64,000 nucleotides of DNA from Dehalococcoidia bacterium (GCA_030615035.1 JAUXAC010000001.1:71429-135428), one strand, 5' to 3'; shown: positions 52,849 through 61,945, counted from the first letter of the stretch. Made by a program: numbers and translations. Notes: generated by a model not told the origin, from the letters alone.

Positions 52849-53775
52849 CTAAAATCGCTCAGGATGGAAGTCTTTTGCCAATTGTTCGATGGTTTGGCCG
52901 ATACGGGGGCTAGGTCGGCAGATTAGGTCGCAAGAAATGACAGCGATTCTGCCCTTCTTGACCGCAGTTAAATCTCCCCAGCCTTCTTGCTCTTTTATCC
53001 TTGCCTTAGCCTCTTCCTCGTCTTCGCCGCATACAACAATTATATCTGGGTCGAGTTTAATCAGGGTTTCTAGGTCAAGTTGAAAGTAATCCTTATCAGT
53101 GTCAGCGAAAATATTCCTTCCCCCAGCAAGCCGATAGACGTCAGTCTGGAAGGATACACCACCTATAGTTCCGACAGGGTCTAAACCCATCACTCTGAAG
53201 ATAGTAGGCCTTTTCTCTTCGGGGATATCCTTGATTTTCGCCTCAACCTTCTCAATCCTTGCTTCTACATCCTTCCTCAACTGTTGGGCAGCGGCGGAGC
53301 TTCCCGTCAGCTTTCCAATTCTCTCGAAGGATTCTAAAACATCGTTTACTGAATTGGGGTAAAGCCAGAATACTGTTTGCCCCTTTTCTTCAAGTTTCGT
53401 AACCACTGATTTCTGCAAAGTGCCAACGGATAGTATGAGGTCAGGTTTTAGGGCGATGATTTTCTCTGGGTCTGCGGTAGCAAAGCCACCAATCTCTTCT
53501 TTTTCCTTTGCCTCTTCTGGATAGTTACAATAGCGAGTAACTCCCACAACTCGGTCGCCGAGGCCTAAGGCAAACAGTATCTCGGTATTGCTCGGAGCAA
53601 GGGAAACGATTCTTTGTGGGATTTTCTCTAGTTTAACCACCCTGCCCATCTGGTCGGTAATTTCAATTAGATAGGATGTCACCTCTTTGGGGGGTGGTGC
53701 ACAAGCCGCAAAAAGGGCAAGGACTATGACCAAAACTAGAAAAAACACTCCCAATCTGCACGGTTTACTCTTCAT
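52849..53775 (-). CDS. btuF: Corrinoid-binding lipoprotein BtuF-like, copy 2
   Basis: 308 residues, a paralogue of the downstream gene: lipobox FAAC, RIVSLAPSNTEILFALGLGD, VVGVTRYCNYPEEA. The start is ATG 53775 with GGAGG six bases upstream; a longer frame would run through the riboswitch terminator at 53802-53829 and is rejected. It is the first gene behind the riboswitch. Confidence 0.88.
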   Translation of the reverse strand: MKSKPCRLGVFFLVLVIVLALFAACAPPPKEVTSYLIEITDQMGRVVKLEKIPQRIVSLAPSNTEILFALGLGDRVVGVTRYCNYPEEAKEKEEIGGFATADPEKIIALKPDLILSVGTLQKSVVTKLEEKGQTVFWLYPNSVNDVLESFERIGKLTGSSAAAQQLRKDVEARIEKVEAKIKDIPEEKRPTIFRVMGLDPVGTIGGVSFQTDVYRLAGGRNIFADTDKDYFQLDLETLIKLDPDIIVVCGEDEEEAKARIKEQEGWGDLTAVKKGRIAVISCDLICRPSPRIGQTIEQLAKDFHPERF

Positions 53776-53801
53776 TCTTCGCCTCCAATTATTTTGTAAA
53801 T

Positions 53802-53829
53802 AAAAAAACCCCTCGCTCCAGCCGAGGGG
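53802..53829 (-). terminator. Intrinsic terminator of the cobalamin riboswitch
   Basis: On the minus strand CCCCTCG and CGAGGGG (53829-53823 with 53815-53809) form a 7-bp stem with a 7-base loop, then seven T's. It sits between the aptamer and the first btuF gene, as expected of a terminating expression platform. Confidence 0.92.
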
Positions 53830-53882
53830 ATGTAACAAAAAGACCTACCCCTCCCCGCGGAGTGATGTAGGATACCCAGGGG

Positions 53883-53993
53883 CTGGCGTTCTGGCTTTTG
53901 GCGGCTTATCCGTCAATCACAGTGGCGCGGCCGCGTCGGACTTTCACCGACTTGCTTTCCATTTATGCCCTCGCTCACGCTCGGGCACCCCTG
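53883..53993 (-). promoter_or_regulatory. Cobalamin riboswitch aptamer
   Basis: On the minus strand, GGGGTGCCCGAGCG, GAAAGCAAGTCGGTGAAAGT and CGCGCCACTGTG match the AdoCbl aptamer, including the B12 box (GCCACTG, complement of 53918-53926). The GCCAGAACGCC near the 3' end fits the final stem. A terminator follows, so excess cobalamin should stop transcription of the btu-cob locus. Confidence 0.95.
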
Positions 53994-54016
53994 CTTACCT
54001 ATTCTCTTTTGGTTAA

Positions 54017-54060
54017 AGAATACCGTAATTTGAATAAAAATGCAAGAGGTTTATTGTCAA
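54017..54060 (-). promoter_or_regulatory. Promoter region of the btu-cob locus
   Basis: Two overlapping options on the minus strand: TTGACA at 54060-54055 with a weak -10 around 54037-54031, or TTGCAT at 54045-54040, 17 bases, then TATTCT at 54022-54017. Either start would place the aptamer at the 5' end of the RNA. Confidence 0.5.
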
Positions 54061-54079
54061 AATATTTTCAACAAAGATA

Positions 54080-54237
54080 AGGGGAGCGTAGGTTAGAGAG
54101 GGGCAAAGCCTCTGATATGCTCAGGGGGTTTTAGGGGGACGAAGTCCCCCTACCATAACCTCCCCCTTCCCCTTGCCAAGGGGAAGGGGGATAAAGGGGG
54201 ATGGGGTTACTAAATAGAACCTGAGGGGGTGAGGTCA
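54080..54237 (+). repeat. Dispersed hairpin repeat, copy 6
   Basis: Includes GGGGGACGAAGTCCCCC, where the first-hairpin stem has changed sequence on both arms but still pairs, then CCCCCTTCCCCTTG / CAAGGGGAAGGGGG, GGGGGATGGGGTTACTAA and the full right end GGGGGTGAGGTC. Confidence 0.85.
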
Positions 54238-54259
54238 GTAAAAAATCTCAGAAAATTAT

Positions 54260-55450
54260 CTATTTTTCCTTTTTAATCTTGCTAACCCATAGCTGGGGAT
54301 AGGTGGCAATAACCTGCCTCAAGGCTTTCAGCTTATTTCTGATATCCTTGGCAACTTCCTCATCAGTAAGAAGCTGCTTGAGCTGTGCTTGGTCAAGGCT
54401 TAACACTTTGTTCCACAAACCCTCCGGTTCAAGTAATGCTCTGACCTCATCCTCGCTGAAGCCTGTCTTCTCCACGAGCTTATATGTAACATCATGCTCG
54501 GTGCCGTGAACCCGGTTTAACCCCTCGGACTGGCAGAAGTCAATAATCGTCTGTTTTGCCTCGTCAATTTTTTCTTGGAGCTCTTTCAATTGAGCCTGAA
54601 GAGAAGCATACTTCTCAACAGCATCGGCTGCCGCTATTCCGGGCAGGATGCCTTGCTGGGTTAACTCCGGAGTGACTGCCATGTATTTGTGCCGGTAGTA
54701 GGGGCAGTGCTCTGGGAAATCACAGGGGCAATACTGGCTTTCAATAGCTGGGAATCTCTCCTTGGCAATATTTTCCGCTACCTCCAGCACCAGCTGCCTG
54801 GCTTGCTCCAGTCGTGTCTCGTTCCTCGGTTCACAACTACAGGGGGTATTTGACCTCAGGTGATACAGGGTAAGTTTCCCCACCGGAAGCTGCCAGGTCT
54901 GCTCTGCAGCCAGTTGATATAGAGTCAATTGGAGGTCTTTTTCTAAATCGCCGGTGGTAAATAGCTCTTTACTTGTCTTATAGTCAACTATGGATAGCCT
55001 GCCACTCTCCAGCTTATCCACTCTGTCAATAAAGCCGGTGAACTTCACCCCTTCAATATCAATGTGAAACATTCGCTCCACAGCTACCGGTACCCGGAAA
55101 TCGGCACTGTGAATTTCCCAGAACTTAGACAGTATCTCTCTTCCATAAGTCTTATATTTTGTTTCCTCCTCGGTTGACTCATATCCCGCAGAAAGCCAGT
55201 TCTGCTCATAAAACTGCAATAACTCGTCCAGTGATGGCGGTGGGGGCACTCTTGTCCTGAAAAAATACTCAACACACTGGTGCATAGTTGTGCCAAAGCT
55301 AAAATACCACCTGTCCTTTGGCTCCAGACCATCAATGTATTGCAGTTTGTAGCACAAGGGGCAGGACTGATACAGGGAAATCTGGGTGAAGCTTAGCGGT
55401 CTAATTGCTCTCCTCCGTTTGTTTTCATCAGCAAAGAATTGGTGTAGCAA
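54260..55450 (-). CDS. PD-(D/E)XK nuclease with probable iron-sulfur cluster
   Basis: 396 residues. The catalytic core is GFIDRVDKLE then LSIVDYKTSKEL (D...D-x-K). Cysteines CPLC near residue 31 and CPCDFPEHC about 220 residues later match the four-Cys iron-sulfur cluster of AddB/Cas4-type RecB nucleases. A helical C-terminal tail follows. The start is ATG 55450. No CRISPR array or helicase gene is nearby, so an accessory repair role is more likely than Cas4 in adaptation. Confidence 0.82.
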   Translation of the reverse strand: MLHQFFADENKRRRAIRPLSFTQISLYQSCPLCYKLQYIDGLEPKDRWYFSFGTTMHQCVEYFFRTRVPPPPSLDELLQFYEQNWLSAGYESTEEETKYKTYGREILSKFWEIHSADFRVPVAVERMFHIDIEGVKFTGFIDRVDKLESGRLSIVDYKTSKELFTTGDLEKDLQLTLYQLAAEQTWQLPVGKLTLYHLRSNTPCSCEPRNETRLEQARQLVLEVAENIAKERFPAIESQYCPCDFPEHCPYYRHKYMAVTPELTQQGILPGIAAADAVEKYASLQAQLKELQEKIDEAKQTIIDFCQSEGLNRVHGTEHDVTYKLVEKTGFSEDEVRALLEPEGLWNKVLSLDQAQLKQLLTDEEVAKDIRNKLKALRQVIATYPQLWVSKIKKEK

Positions 55451-55481
55451 GGGGTATTGATGTCACCCATAGTTATCTAGA

Positions 55482-55510
55482 ATTATAAGATACAAGAGAA
55501 GGCTTGTCCA
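55482..55510 (-). promoter_or_regulatory. Sigma-70 promoter of the nuclease gene
   Basis: On the minus strand TGGACA at 55510-55505, a 17-base spacer, and TATAAT at 55487-55482. The start near 55475 is 25 bases before the ATG. Confidence 0.6.
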
Positions 55511-55556
55511 TTAGCCAATTTGATATTTCAGCCCAAATTAATTAGCATTAAAGAAG

Positions 55557-56249
55557 ATGGAAATATCGATTGCAGTTGCTTTCAGTGCCGGGCTATTATC
55601 TTTTCTGTCACCTTGCGTGTTACCTTTGGTGCCGGTGTATCTGGCTAGCTTGGTTGGACCTGAAATATTTGGTGACCGGGTTACTGTGAACCGTCTCCCA
55701 ATATTCCTCCACTCTCTTAGCTTCGTAGTTGGCTTCTCTCTGATTTTTACTACTATGGGAGCAATTGCCGGACTAACTGGATTTGCCATTAACCCCAGTT
55801 TAGCCCTGCTCAATAAAATATCTGGCAGCCTGCTGATAGCTTTTGGTCTATTCATGCTGGCTGCCCTGAAGGTGCCGTGGTTAAACTTTGAAAAGCGCCT
55901 GACCCCATCCCTGGGCAGCACTACTGGTTATTTGCGCTCATTTATTATCGGAGCTACTTTTTCCTTGGCTTGGATAGCCTGCGTTGGCCCTATACTGGCG
56001 GGCATACTGGCACTTGCCTTGAATTCAGCAACAGCGTGGCGCGGAGCTTATCTGCTGGCAATCTTTTCCTTGGGACTGGGGCTCCCTTTTCTGATTGTAG
56101 GAGTAGCTTTTGATTCTATTACTCCGTTATTAAAGCGTATTCATCGTTATTCTAACTTAATCTATCTTATCAGCGGTTTACTGCTCATAGCGGTAGGTGT
56201 ACTTGTTCTAACCAACAACCTAATCTGGCTCTCCTCACTTACTGCGTAA
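55557..56249 (+). CDS. ccdA: CcdA-type thiol-disulfide membrane transporter
   Basis: 230 residues, six predicted membrane helices. The redox cysteines are in LSFLSPCVLPLVPVYL and in AWIACVGPILAGILAL. CcdA passes reducing power from cytoplasmic thioredoxin to outside partners, here probably the TlpA-like lipoprotein that follows after 20 bases. Confidence 0.93.
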   Translation: MEISIAVAFSAGLLSFLSPCVLPLVPVYLASLVGPEIFGDRVTVNRLPIFLHSLSFVVGFSLIFTTMGAIAGLTGFAINPSLALLNKISGSLLIAFGLFMLAALKVPWLNFEKRLTPSLGSTTGYLRSFIIGATFSLAWIACVGPILAGILALALNSATAWRGAYLLAIFSLGLGLPFLIVGVAFDSITPLLKRIHRYSNLIYLISGLLLIAVGVLVLTNNLIWLSSLTA

Positions 56250-56269
56250 AATTCTATCTTGGGGGAACT

Positions 56270-56803
56270 ATGGATAGAGTACTAAAAGTAATACTGGTAT
56301 TAATACTGGCCTCAGTGCTGGGCTCGGGATTGGTAATGGCTGGTTGCTCTGCTCAAGGCCCGCAGGTAGGTAGGCTAGCACCGGACTTTCAACTTCAAAG
56401 TCTTGATGGTCAAACTGTCTCCCTCAGTGATTTCCGGGGTAAGCCAGTATTAATCAACTTCTGGACAACTTGGTGTCCCCCTTGCCGGTTTGAAATGCCC
56501 CTTATACAGGAAATATACGAGGACAAGGAATGGTCAGGCAAGGGGCTGGTAATACTGGCTATTGATATAATTGATGATCTCCGCGGTGAAAGCCCCGCTA
56601 AGGTAAAGGACTTTATACAAAGTCATAGTTTTTCCTTTTTGGTGCTACTTGACATCAATCAGAATTTAGCTCTGGAGTATAACATTCGTGCCATTCCTAC
56701 CACCTTCTTCATTGATAAAGATGGTATAATCCAAGATATAAAAGTTGGTGCTTTTTCAGGTAAGACGGAAATAGAAAGGCGACTGATTAAGATTATTCCA
56801 TAG
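56270..56803 (+). CDS. TlpA/ResA-like membrane-anchored thioredoxin
   Basis: 177 residues. Lipobox VMAGC with Cys26. The thioredoxin domain has WCPPC at 68-72 (FWTTWCPPCRFEMPL), then RAIPTTFFIDKDGII with the cis-proline. It reduces periplasmic-side disulfides and is coupled to CcdA. Cytochrome c maturation is one possible use, but no heme-handling genes are near. Confidence 0.91.
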   Translation: MDRVLKVILVLILASVLGSGLVMAGCSAQGPQVGRLAPDFQLQSLDGQTVSLSDFRGKPVLINFWTTWCPPCRFEMPLIQEIYEDKEWSGKGLVILAIDIIDDLRGESPAKVKDFIQSHSFSFLVLLDINQNLALEYNIRAIPTTFFIDKDGIIQDIKVGAFSGKTEIERRLIKIIP

Positions 56804-56835
56804 TTAATAAGTCATAGGTGGAAAGGAGGCTGGAT

Positions 56836-57147
56836 ATGGGGGATATTCTAAATGAAGCCTACGGGATAGTCCAGTGCAAGGAGTGCCCGTGGTATAAGTC
56901 ATGCGTGATGCCAATGAGGTTCACCGCTGAAGACATTCGCCGGCAACTGGAGTCATCAGCTCCGGGGATGAATATCTCACAGCAGGCTGACCTCGGCATG
57001 CAGAACCTGTTATCCAGTATGGCAACGGCTGCCCAGAATTCTCTACTGGAGGGCTGTCCCATTTTCATTGAGCGTTTGCGTTCAAATCCTGAGCTGGCTC
57101 AGCGCCTGAAAGAGATGATGCAAAGTTGGGGTAAGGAGGAGGAATAG
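56836..57147 (+). CDS. Small Cys-containing protein of the ccdA-tlpA unit
   Basis: 103 residues, family not recognised. CKECPWYKSC near residue 14 may bind a metal or form disulfides; a Cys lies later in EGCPIF. The rest is helical (NLLSSMATAAQNSLLEG). I start at ATG 56836, eight bases after AAAGGAGG. No signal peptide. It follows tlpA by 32 bases. Confidence 0.72.
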   Translation: MGDILNEAYGIVQCKECPWYKSCVMPMRFTAEDIRRQLESSAPGMNISQQADLGMQNLLSSMATAAQNSLLEGCPIFIERLRSNPELAQRLKEMMQSWGKEEE

Positions 57148-57162
57148 AAAGTAGTGGACACC

Positions 57163-57357
57163 AAAGGAGAGTCAAAGAGAGGCGCTGTAGTCACCACGGG
57201 GAACAAGCCTCTAGATATGCTTATAGGGAGTTTTAGAGGGACAAGGTCCCTCAACATACTTATCGGGAGTTTGAGAGGGACGAAGTCCCTCTCTCACCAC
57301 CTCCCCCTTCCCCTTATCAAGGGGAAGGGGGATAAAGGGGGATGGGGTTACTAAACA
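57163..57357 (+). repeat. Dispersed hairpin repeat, copy 7 (expanded)
   Basis: The longest copy. The first hairpin is opened by an insertion of about 18 bases between GAGAGGCG and AAGCCTC. Two ~40-bp tandem units (TAGGGAGTTTTAGAGGGAC and CGGGAGTTTGAGAGGGAC) follow, then the second stem and GGGGTTACTAAAC. Confidence 0.85.
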
Positions 57358-57422
57358 ATATCATAGTTGGCTGATAGAAAAAGGGTGGCAGCGGGGTAGA
57401 ATGGTTACATTTGGAGGAGAGT

Positions 57423-59447
57423 ATGGCCATTCCTAAGTTTGATGAGTTATGTATCAATACTATGCGGTTTCTGGCAGTGGACGCTGTGCAGAAGGCTAAC
57501 TCTGGTCACCCCGGAGCGCCTATGGGTGCGGCAGCAATGGCTTATGTGCTGTGGGACCGGTTTCTCAAGCATAACCCCAGTGACCCAAAGTGGCCTGACC
57601 GGGACCGGTTTATCCTCTCCTGTGGGCACGCCTCAGCCATGCTTTATGCTCTTCTCTACCTTACCGGGTATGACCTGCCACTGGAGGAAATCAAGCAGTT
57701 CCGACAGTGGGAGAGCAAGACACCGGGTCATCCAGAGTATGAGCCTGCCCTTGGTGTGGAGACAACCACCGGGCCATTGGGTCAGGGATTTGCCAACGGT
57801 GTGGGAATGGCTATCGCTGAACGGTGGCTGGCAGCAAACTATAATCGACCCGGGCATGAAATCATCAACCATTACACCTACGCCATTGTTTCCGATGGTG
57901 ACCTCATGGAAGGCATCTCCTCAGAAGCAGCCTCACTGGCGGGAACGCTGCGCCTGGGTAAGCTTATCTATCTGTATGATGACAATGACATATCTATCGA
58001 AGGAAGTACTGACATTACCTTCACCGAGGATGTATCTCGGCGCTTCAAGGCCTACGGCTGGCATGTCGTTGGACCTATTGATGGTATGGATGTAACTAGT
58101 GTGGATAAGGCAATACGTATGGCTCAGGCAGAGAGTAGCCGCCCCAGCCTCATCATATGTCGGACTATCATTGGCTATGGCAGCCCTAATAAGGCAGGCA
58201 CTGGCTCCGCCCACGGCGAGCCACTGGGCGAAGAGGAAGTGCGCTTGACTAAAGAGCGCTTGGGATGGACATATGAGCAAACCTTCACTGTCCCACCTGA
58301 GGTTCTGGCTCACTTCCGCCAGGCGCAGGAGCGGGGCAGACATTATCAGGAAGAGTGGCAAAACAGATTTGAGGCTTATCGCCAGGCTTATCCTGATGAA
58401 GCCCGTCAGCTGGAAGAAGACCTGCGGGGAGACCTGCCGGAAGGATGGGATAATGACCTGGCTGGTCTGTTCAAGAGCGAGGACAAACTTGTTGCCACCC
58501 GTGCCGCTTCTGGGCGGGTGATGAATACCATTGCCCCCAGGGTCCACTCCCTGATGGGTGGTTCCGGTGACCTGTCTCCATCAACCAAGACCATCCTGAA
58601 GGACAAAGGTGACTTCGGTGTCAATAACTACCGTGGCTACAACCTGCACTTCGGCGTCCGGGAACATGCCATGGGCGGCATAGCCAGCGGTATGGCTCTC
58701 CACGGCGGCATTATTCCCTATACGGCAACTTTCCTTGTCTTTTCTGATTATATGCGCCCGCCGATACGCTTGGCAGCAATGATGGGGCTTCGGGTGATAT
58801 ATATCTTCAGTCACGACTCCGTCGGCCTGGGGGAGGATGGCCCGACGCACCAGCCCATTGAGCAACTTATGGGTCTGCGAACTGTTCCCAATCTGGTGGT
58901 GCTTCGTCCCGCCGATGCTACTGAGACGGTAGAGGCGTGGAAAGTAGCCCTGCAGCGTCGTCACGGTCCGACAGCCTTGATGCTCAGTCGTCAGAGCCTG
59001 CCGGTGCTTGACCGGAAAGCTCTGGCTTCCGCCAGCGGTGTTCATCGTGGTGGGTATGTCCTCTGGGAAGCAGCGAATCCGCCAGCTGCCATACTCATTG
59101 GTACTGGCTCTGAAGTCCACATCGCTCTGGAAGCCGGAAAATTGTTACAGAAGAAAGGCGTCGCTGCTCGCGTCGTCTCGCTGCCTTCCTGGGAGCTGTT
59201 TGATGCCCAGTCAGTAGAGTATCGTAATAGTGTTCTACCTGCCAGCATACCGGCGCGCGTCTCTATAGAGGCAGGTGTGACGCTGGGATGGGAACGATAT
59301 GTGGGCCCAGAAGGTGTGGCTATTGGTTTGTCTCGCTTCGGAGCGTCGGCTCCGTGGCAGGTAATTTATGAGCAGTTGGGCCTGACCGCCCGGCACATGG
59401 CGGACGAGGCTCTGCGTCTGCTAAATGGGGGAAAGAGCCCAAAATGA
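57423..59447 (+). CDS. tkt: Transketolase
   Basis: 674 residues. N-terminal thiamine-binding core: [33 protein letters not shown] and [14 protein letters not shown]. The Pyr domain and C-terminal domain follow ([20 protein letters not shown]). The start is ATG 57423 with GGAGGAG 3 bases upstream. It moves two-carbon units in the nonoxidative pentose phosphate pathway. Its end overlaps pgi by 4 bases. Confidence 0.96.
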   Translation: MAIPKFDELCINTMRFLAVDAVQKANSGHPGAPMGAAAMAYVLWDRFLKHNPSDPKWPDRDRFILSCGHASAMLYALLYLTGYDLPLEEIKQFRQWESKTPGHPEYEPALGVETTTGPLGQGFANGVGMAIAERWLAANYNRPGHEIINHYTYAIVSDGDLMEGISSEAASLAGTLRLGKLIYLYDDNDISIEGSTDITFTEDVSRRFKAYGWHVVGPIDGMDVTSVDKAIRMAQAESSRPSLIICRTIIGYGSPNKAGTGSAHGEPLGEEEVRLTKERLGWTYEQTFTVPPEVLAHFRQAQERGRHYQEEWQNRFEAYRQAYPDEARQLEEDLRGDLPEGWDNDLAGLFKSEDKLVATRAASGRVMNTIAPRVHSLMGGSGDLSPSTKTILKDKGDFGVNNYRGYNLHFGVREHAMGGIASGMALHGGIIPYTATFLVFSDYMRPPIRLAAMMGLRVIYIFSHDSVGLGEDGPTHQPIEQLMGLRTVPNLVVLRPADATETVEAWKVALQRRHGPTALMLSRQSLPVLDRKALASASGVHRGGYVLWEAANPPAAILIGTGSEVHIALEAGKLLQKKGVAARVVSLPSWELFDAQSVEYRNSVLPASIPARVSIEAGVTLGWERYVGPEGVAIGLSRFGASAPWQVIYEQLGLTARHMADEALRLLNGGKSPK

Positions 59448-61045
59448 TAAATTCCCCCGATGTGGCAGCAACTCTGGCTGACCTCCAAAAACGAGAAGTG
59501 ATAGCACGTGTCTGGCGAAAAGACCATACCGTCTGGAAGCCAGAGCCTGGAGAAATTGCTGATCGCCTGGGGTGGCTTACCGTTACCGACCTGATGACTG
59601 AGCAAATACCAGCCCTGACCTCTTTTGCCGAAGAAATACGGAATGCTGGTTTCCGTAATGTGGTTCTGCTGGGCATGGGTGGTGCTGCTCTGGGGTCGGA
59701 GGTATTGCGCCAGACCTTTGGCAGTGCCGTTGGCTATCCTGAACTCATTGTGCTGGACTCCACCGTACCCGCCTGGGTGCAGGCAGTAACGGAGTCAATT
59801 GACCCGACACGTACTTTGTTCTTGGTCTCCTCCAAGTCTGGCGGCACTATTGAGACCCTCTCCTCTTATAAATACTTCAGAGACCTGGTGGAGCAGGCGG
59901 CAGGGAAGAAGCGGGCTGGGCAGAATTTTGTGGCGATAACCGACCCCGGAACACCGCTGGTTAAGCTGGCAGGAGAGGCAGAGTTCCGGCGTGTCTTTCT
60001 GAACCCGGCTGATGTCGGTGGACGCTACTCTGCCTTGTCTTACTTCGGCTTGGTTCCGGCGGCGCTGATGGGGATTGACATTGCGGCGCTACTTGAACAG
60101 GCAAACTACATGCGGGAACGGTGTGCTTCCGACGTGCCAGCCAGCGAAAACCTCGGTGCTTTGCTGGGAGTAACCATGGCTACCCTCGCCCGACAGGGGC
60201 GAGACAAGTTCACCCTCGTCACCTCACCCTCCATTGGCAGCCTGGGGCTGTGGATAGAGCAGATGCTTGCTGAGAGCCTCGGTAAGGACGGTAAGGGTAT
60301 CATACCGGTTGCGGGTGAGCCCCTGACGGCTCCCGCCTGTTACGGGGATGACCGATTGTTCATGTATCTACGCATGGAAGGCGATGACAACTCTGCTGTT
60401 GACACGGAAATAGAGCAAATCAAGTCCTCTCGACAGCCGGTGATGAACCTGGAGCTACGAGAGCGTTACGACCTGGGAGCCGAGTTCTTTCGCTGGGAGT
60501 TCGCCACGGCTGTAGCTGGCGCAATATTGGGTATTCATCCTTTTGACCAGCCCAATGTGCAGGCGACTAAAGACTTAACAGTGCGCGTTCTGCAGGAATA
60601 CCAGGTATCTGGGCGCCTCCCCGTGGTGACGACTTCTCATTCTTTCGCTGACCTGCTGGCTGAGGCCAGGCAGGGTGATTACTTGGCCATCATGGCTTAT
60701 GTCCGCCAGACGCCCGAAGTGGACCAGGCACTGGCAGAACTTCGCCGGAAGGTGACGAAGCAGTACCGCATTGCCACGACTCTGGGTTATGGGCCACGTT
60801 TGCTGCACTCCACTGGACAATTGCACAAGGGTGGCCCGAATACTGGCCTGTTCCTCCAGCTTACAGCCGACCATGAGAAAGACCTGCCCATCCCTGGCGA
60901 ACCTTATACTTTCGGTGTGTTGGCTGATGCCCAGGCTCTGGGCGACCTTCAGACATTGCAGTCGCTGGGGCGGCGAGTTGTCAGGATTCATCTGAGTTCA
61001 GGTGACGGGGCAACTATCAGGACTCTGGTCGGCAAACTGGTGTAG
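59444..61045 (+). CDS. pgi: Glucose-6-phosphate isomerase, like the C-terminal half of TAL-PGI fusions
   Basis: 533 residues. The isomerase motifs are [32 protein letters not shown] and [20 protein letters not shown]. It starts with [20 protein letters not shown], which reads like the linker of bifunctional transaldolase/phosphoglucose isomerases but without the transaldolase half. Interconverts glucose-6- and fructose-6-phosphate. Co-transcribed with tkt. Confidence 0.9.
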   Translation: MINSPDVAATLADLQKREVIARVWRKDHTVWKPEPGEIADRLGWLTVTDLMTEQIPALTSFAEEIRNAGFRNVVLLGMGGAALGSEVLRQTFGSAVGYPELIVLDSTVPAWVQAVTESIDPTRTLFLVSSKSGGTIETLSSYKYFRDLVEQAAGKKRAGQNFVAITDPGTPLVKLAGEAEFRRVFLNPADVGGRYSALSYFGLVPAALMGIDIAALLEQANYMRERCASDVPASENLGALLGVTMATLARQGRDKFTLVTSPSIGSLGLWIEQMLAESLGKDGKGIIPVAGEPLTAPACYGDDRLFMYLRMEGDDNSAVDTEIEQIKSSRQPVMNLELRERYDLGAEFFRWEFATAVAGAILGIHPFDQPNVQATKDLTVRVLQEYQVSGRLPVVTTSHSFADLLAEARQGDYLAIMAYVRQTPEVDQALAELRRKVTKQYRIATTLGYGPRLLHSTGQLHKGGPNTGLFLQLTADHEKDLPIPGEPYTFGVLADAQALGDLQTLQSLGRRVVRIHLSSGDGATIRTLVGKLV

Positions 61046-61078
61046 CCAGAGAGAGAAATGGCTATTGAATACTGTGTC

Positions 61079-61726
61079 CTAGCTCTCTTGGGCTAGTGCC
61101 TGAAGATGGCGGAAACTCTCCCCGGGTTGTGGTTGCCGGAATATAGCACTGCCCGCGTAGATGACATCAACTCCGGTCTGGGCAACCTCGGTGATATTGC
61201 TCTCCTTTATGCCGCCATCCACGCCTATTTCCATATCAGGTCGGGTACTGCGTAGTTCTGCTACCTTGTCCATGACTTCGGGTATGAACTTGCTGCCATA
61301 GAAGCCGGGGTGAACCGTCAGAAAGAGTATACTGTCTACTTCGTCGGCCAGAGGGAGAAAAGAAGAAACGGAGGTATCCGGGTTTACAGCTAGTCCTACC
61401 CCCAGCCCCAGGTCTCTGGCTAGAGAGATGACTTCTCGTGGTGAATCGGTAGCCTCATAGTGAAAGACCACCTTCTGTGCCCCCGCCCGGTGAAAGCCGT
61501 GCAGGTAGTCCTCTGGGTGCAGCACCATGAGATGGACTTCCCAGTTTAGCCTCATAGAGAGACTGGCCAGATGCTCCAAAGTTATGCTCTGTGACGGCAC
61601 GAAATGCCCGTCCATGATGTCAAACTGCACGTAATCAGTGAAGACCTCTGCCTGGCGCACCATAGCCTCCAGGGCTTTGGGGTCGTCGGTGAGAATGGCG
61701 GGCACCACCCGGGTGAGTTTAGCCAT
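61079..61726 (-). CDS. rpe: Ribulose-phosphate 3-epimerase
   Basis: 215 residues, a TIM barrel: VQFDIMDGHFVPSQSITLE, VHLMVLHPEDYLHGFHRAGA, FLTVHPGFYGSKFIPEVM and IGVDGGIKESNI carry the metal and phosphate ligands. Convergent with pgi; interconverts ribulose- and xylulose-5-phosphate, supplying transketolase. GAGAGG lies five bases before the ATG. Confidence 0.96.
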   Translation of the reverse strand: MAKLTRVVPAILTDDPKALEAMVRQAEVFTDYVQFDIMDGHFVPSQSITLEHLASLSMRLNWEVHLMVLHPEDYLHGFHRAGAQKVVFHYEATDSPREVISLARDLGLGVGLAVNPDTSVSSFLPLADEVDSILFLTVHPGFYGSKFIPEVMDKVAELRSTRPDMEIGVDGGIKESNITEVAQTGVDVIYAGSAIFRQPQPGESFRHLQALAQES

Positions 61727-61784
61727 TATACCTCTCGCTGAAATACTCGTGCTGGCGTGCCATTACTGGCTGATAGCAATAGTA

Positions 61785-61814
61785 ATTGTAGGGGTGGGGT
61801 GTGTGCTGTGTCAA
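61785..61814 (-). promoter_or_regulatory. Sigma-70 promoter of rpe
   Basis: On the minus strand TTGACA at 61814-61809, an 18-base spacer, and TACAAT at 61790-61785. The start near 61778 is about 52 bases before the ATG. Confidence 0.75.
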
Positions 61815-61819
61815 GGGTG

Positions 61820-61878
61820 CATACTTCCCCTCATTAAGGGGAAGGGGGAGAAAGGGGGATGGGGTTACTAGGTTACCA
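61820..61878 (+). repeat. Dispersed hairpin repeat, copy 8 (second hairpin only)
   Basis: Only the second module is present: CTTCCCCTCATTAAGGGGAAGGGGG followed by GGGGGATGGGGTTACTA. It abuts the rpe promoter. Confidence 0.8.
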
Positions 61879-61904
61879 AATAAAACCTGGAGGGCTAGCC
61901 ACTC

Positions 61905-61945
61905 AGAAAAAAGTGGAGAACACTTCCTGCAAAGTGCCCTCCACT
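61905..61945 (-). terminator. Intrinsic terminator upstream of the rpe promoter
   Basis: On the minus strand a 14-bp stem pairs 61945-61932 with 61925-61912 (AGTGGAGGGCACTT / AAGTGTTCTCCACT, two G-U pairs) around TGCAGG, then a T-run. It ends the transcript predicted from 62179-62207. Confidence 0.8.

Noticed and set aside
53898..54080. 60-codon plus-strand frame in the riboswitch
   Set aside because: It is antisense to the cobalamin aptamer, which explains the conservation.
57154..57354. 66-codon open frame after the small Cys protein
   Set aside because: It lies almost wholly in repeat copy 7 and its residues are just translated hairpin arms.
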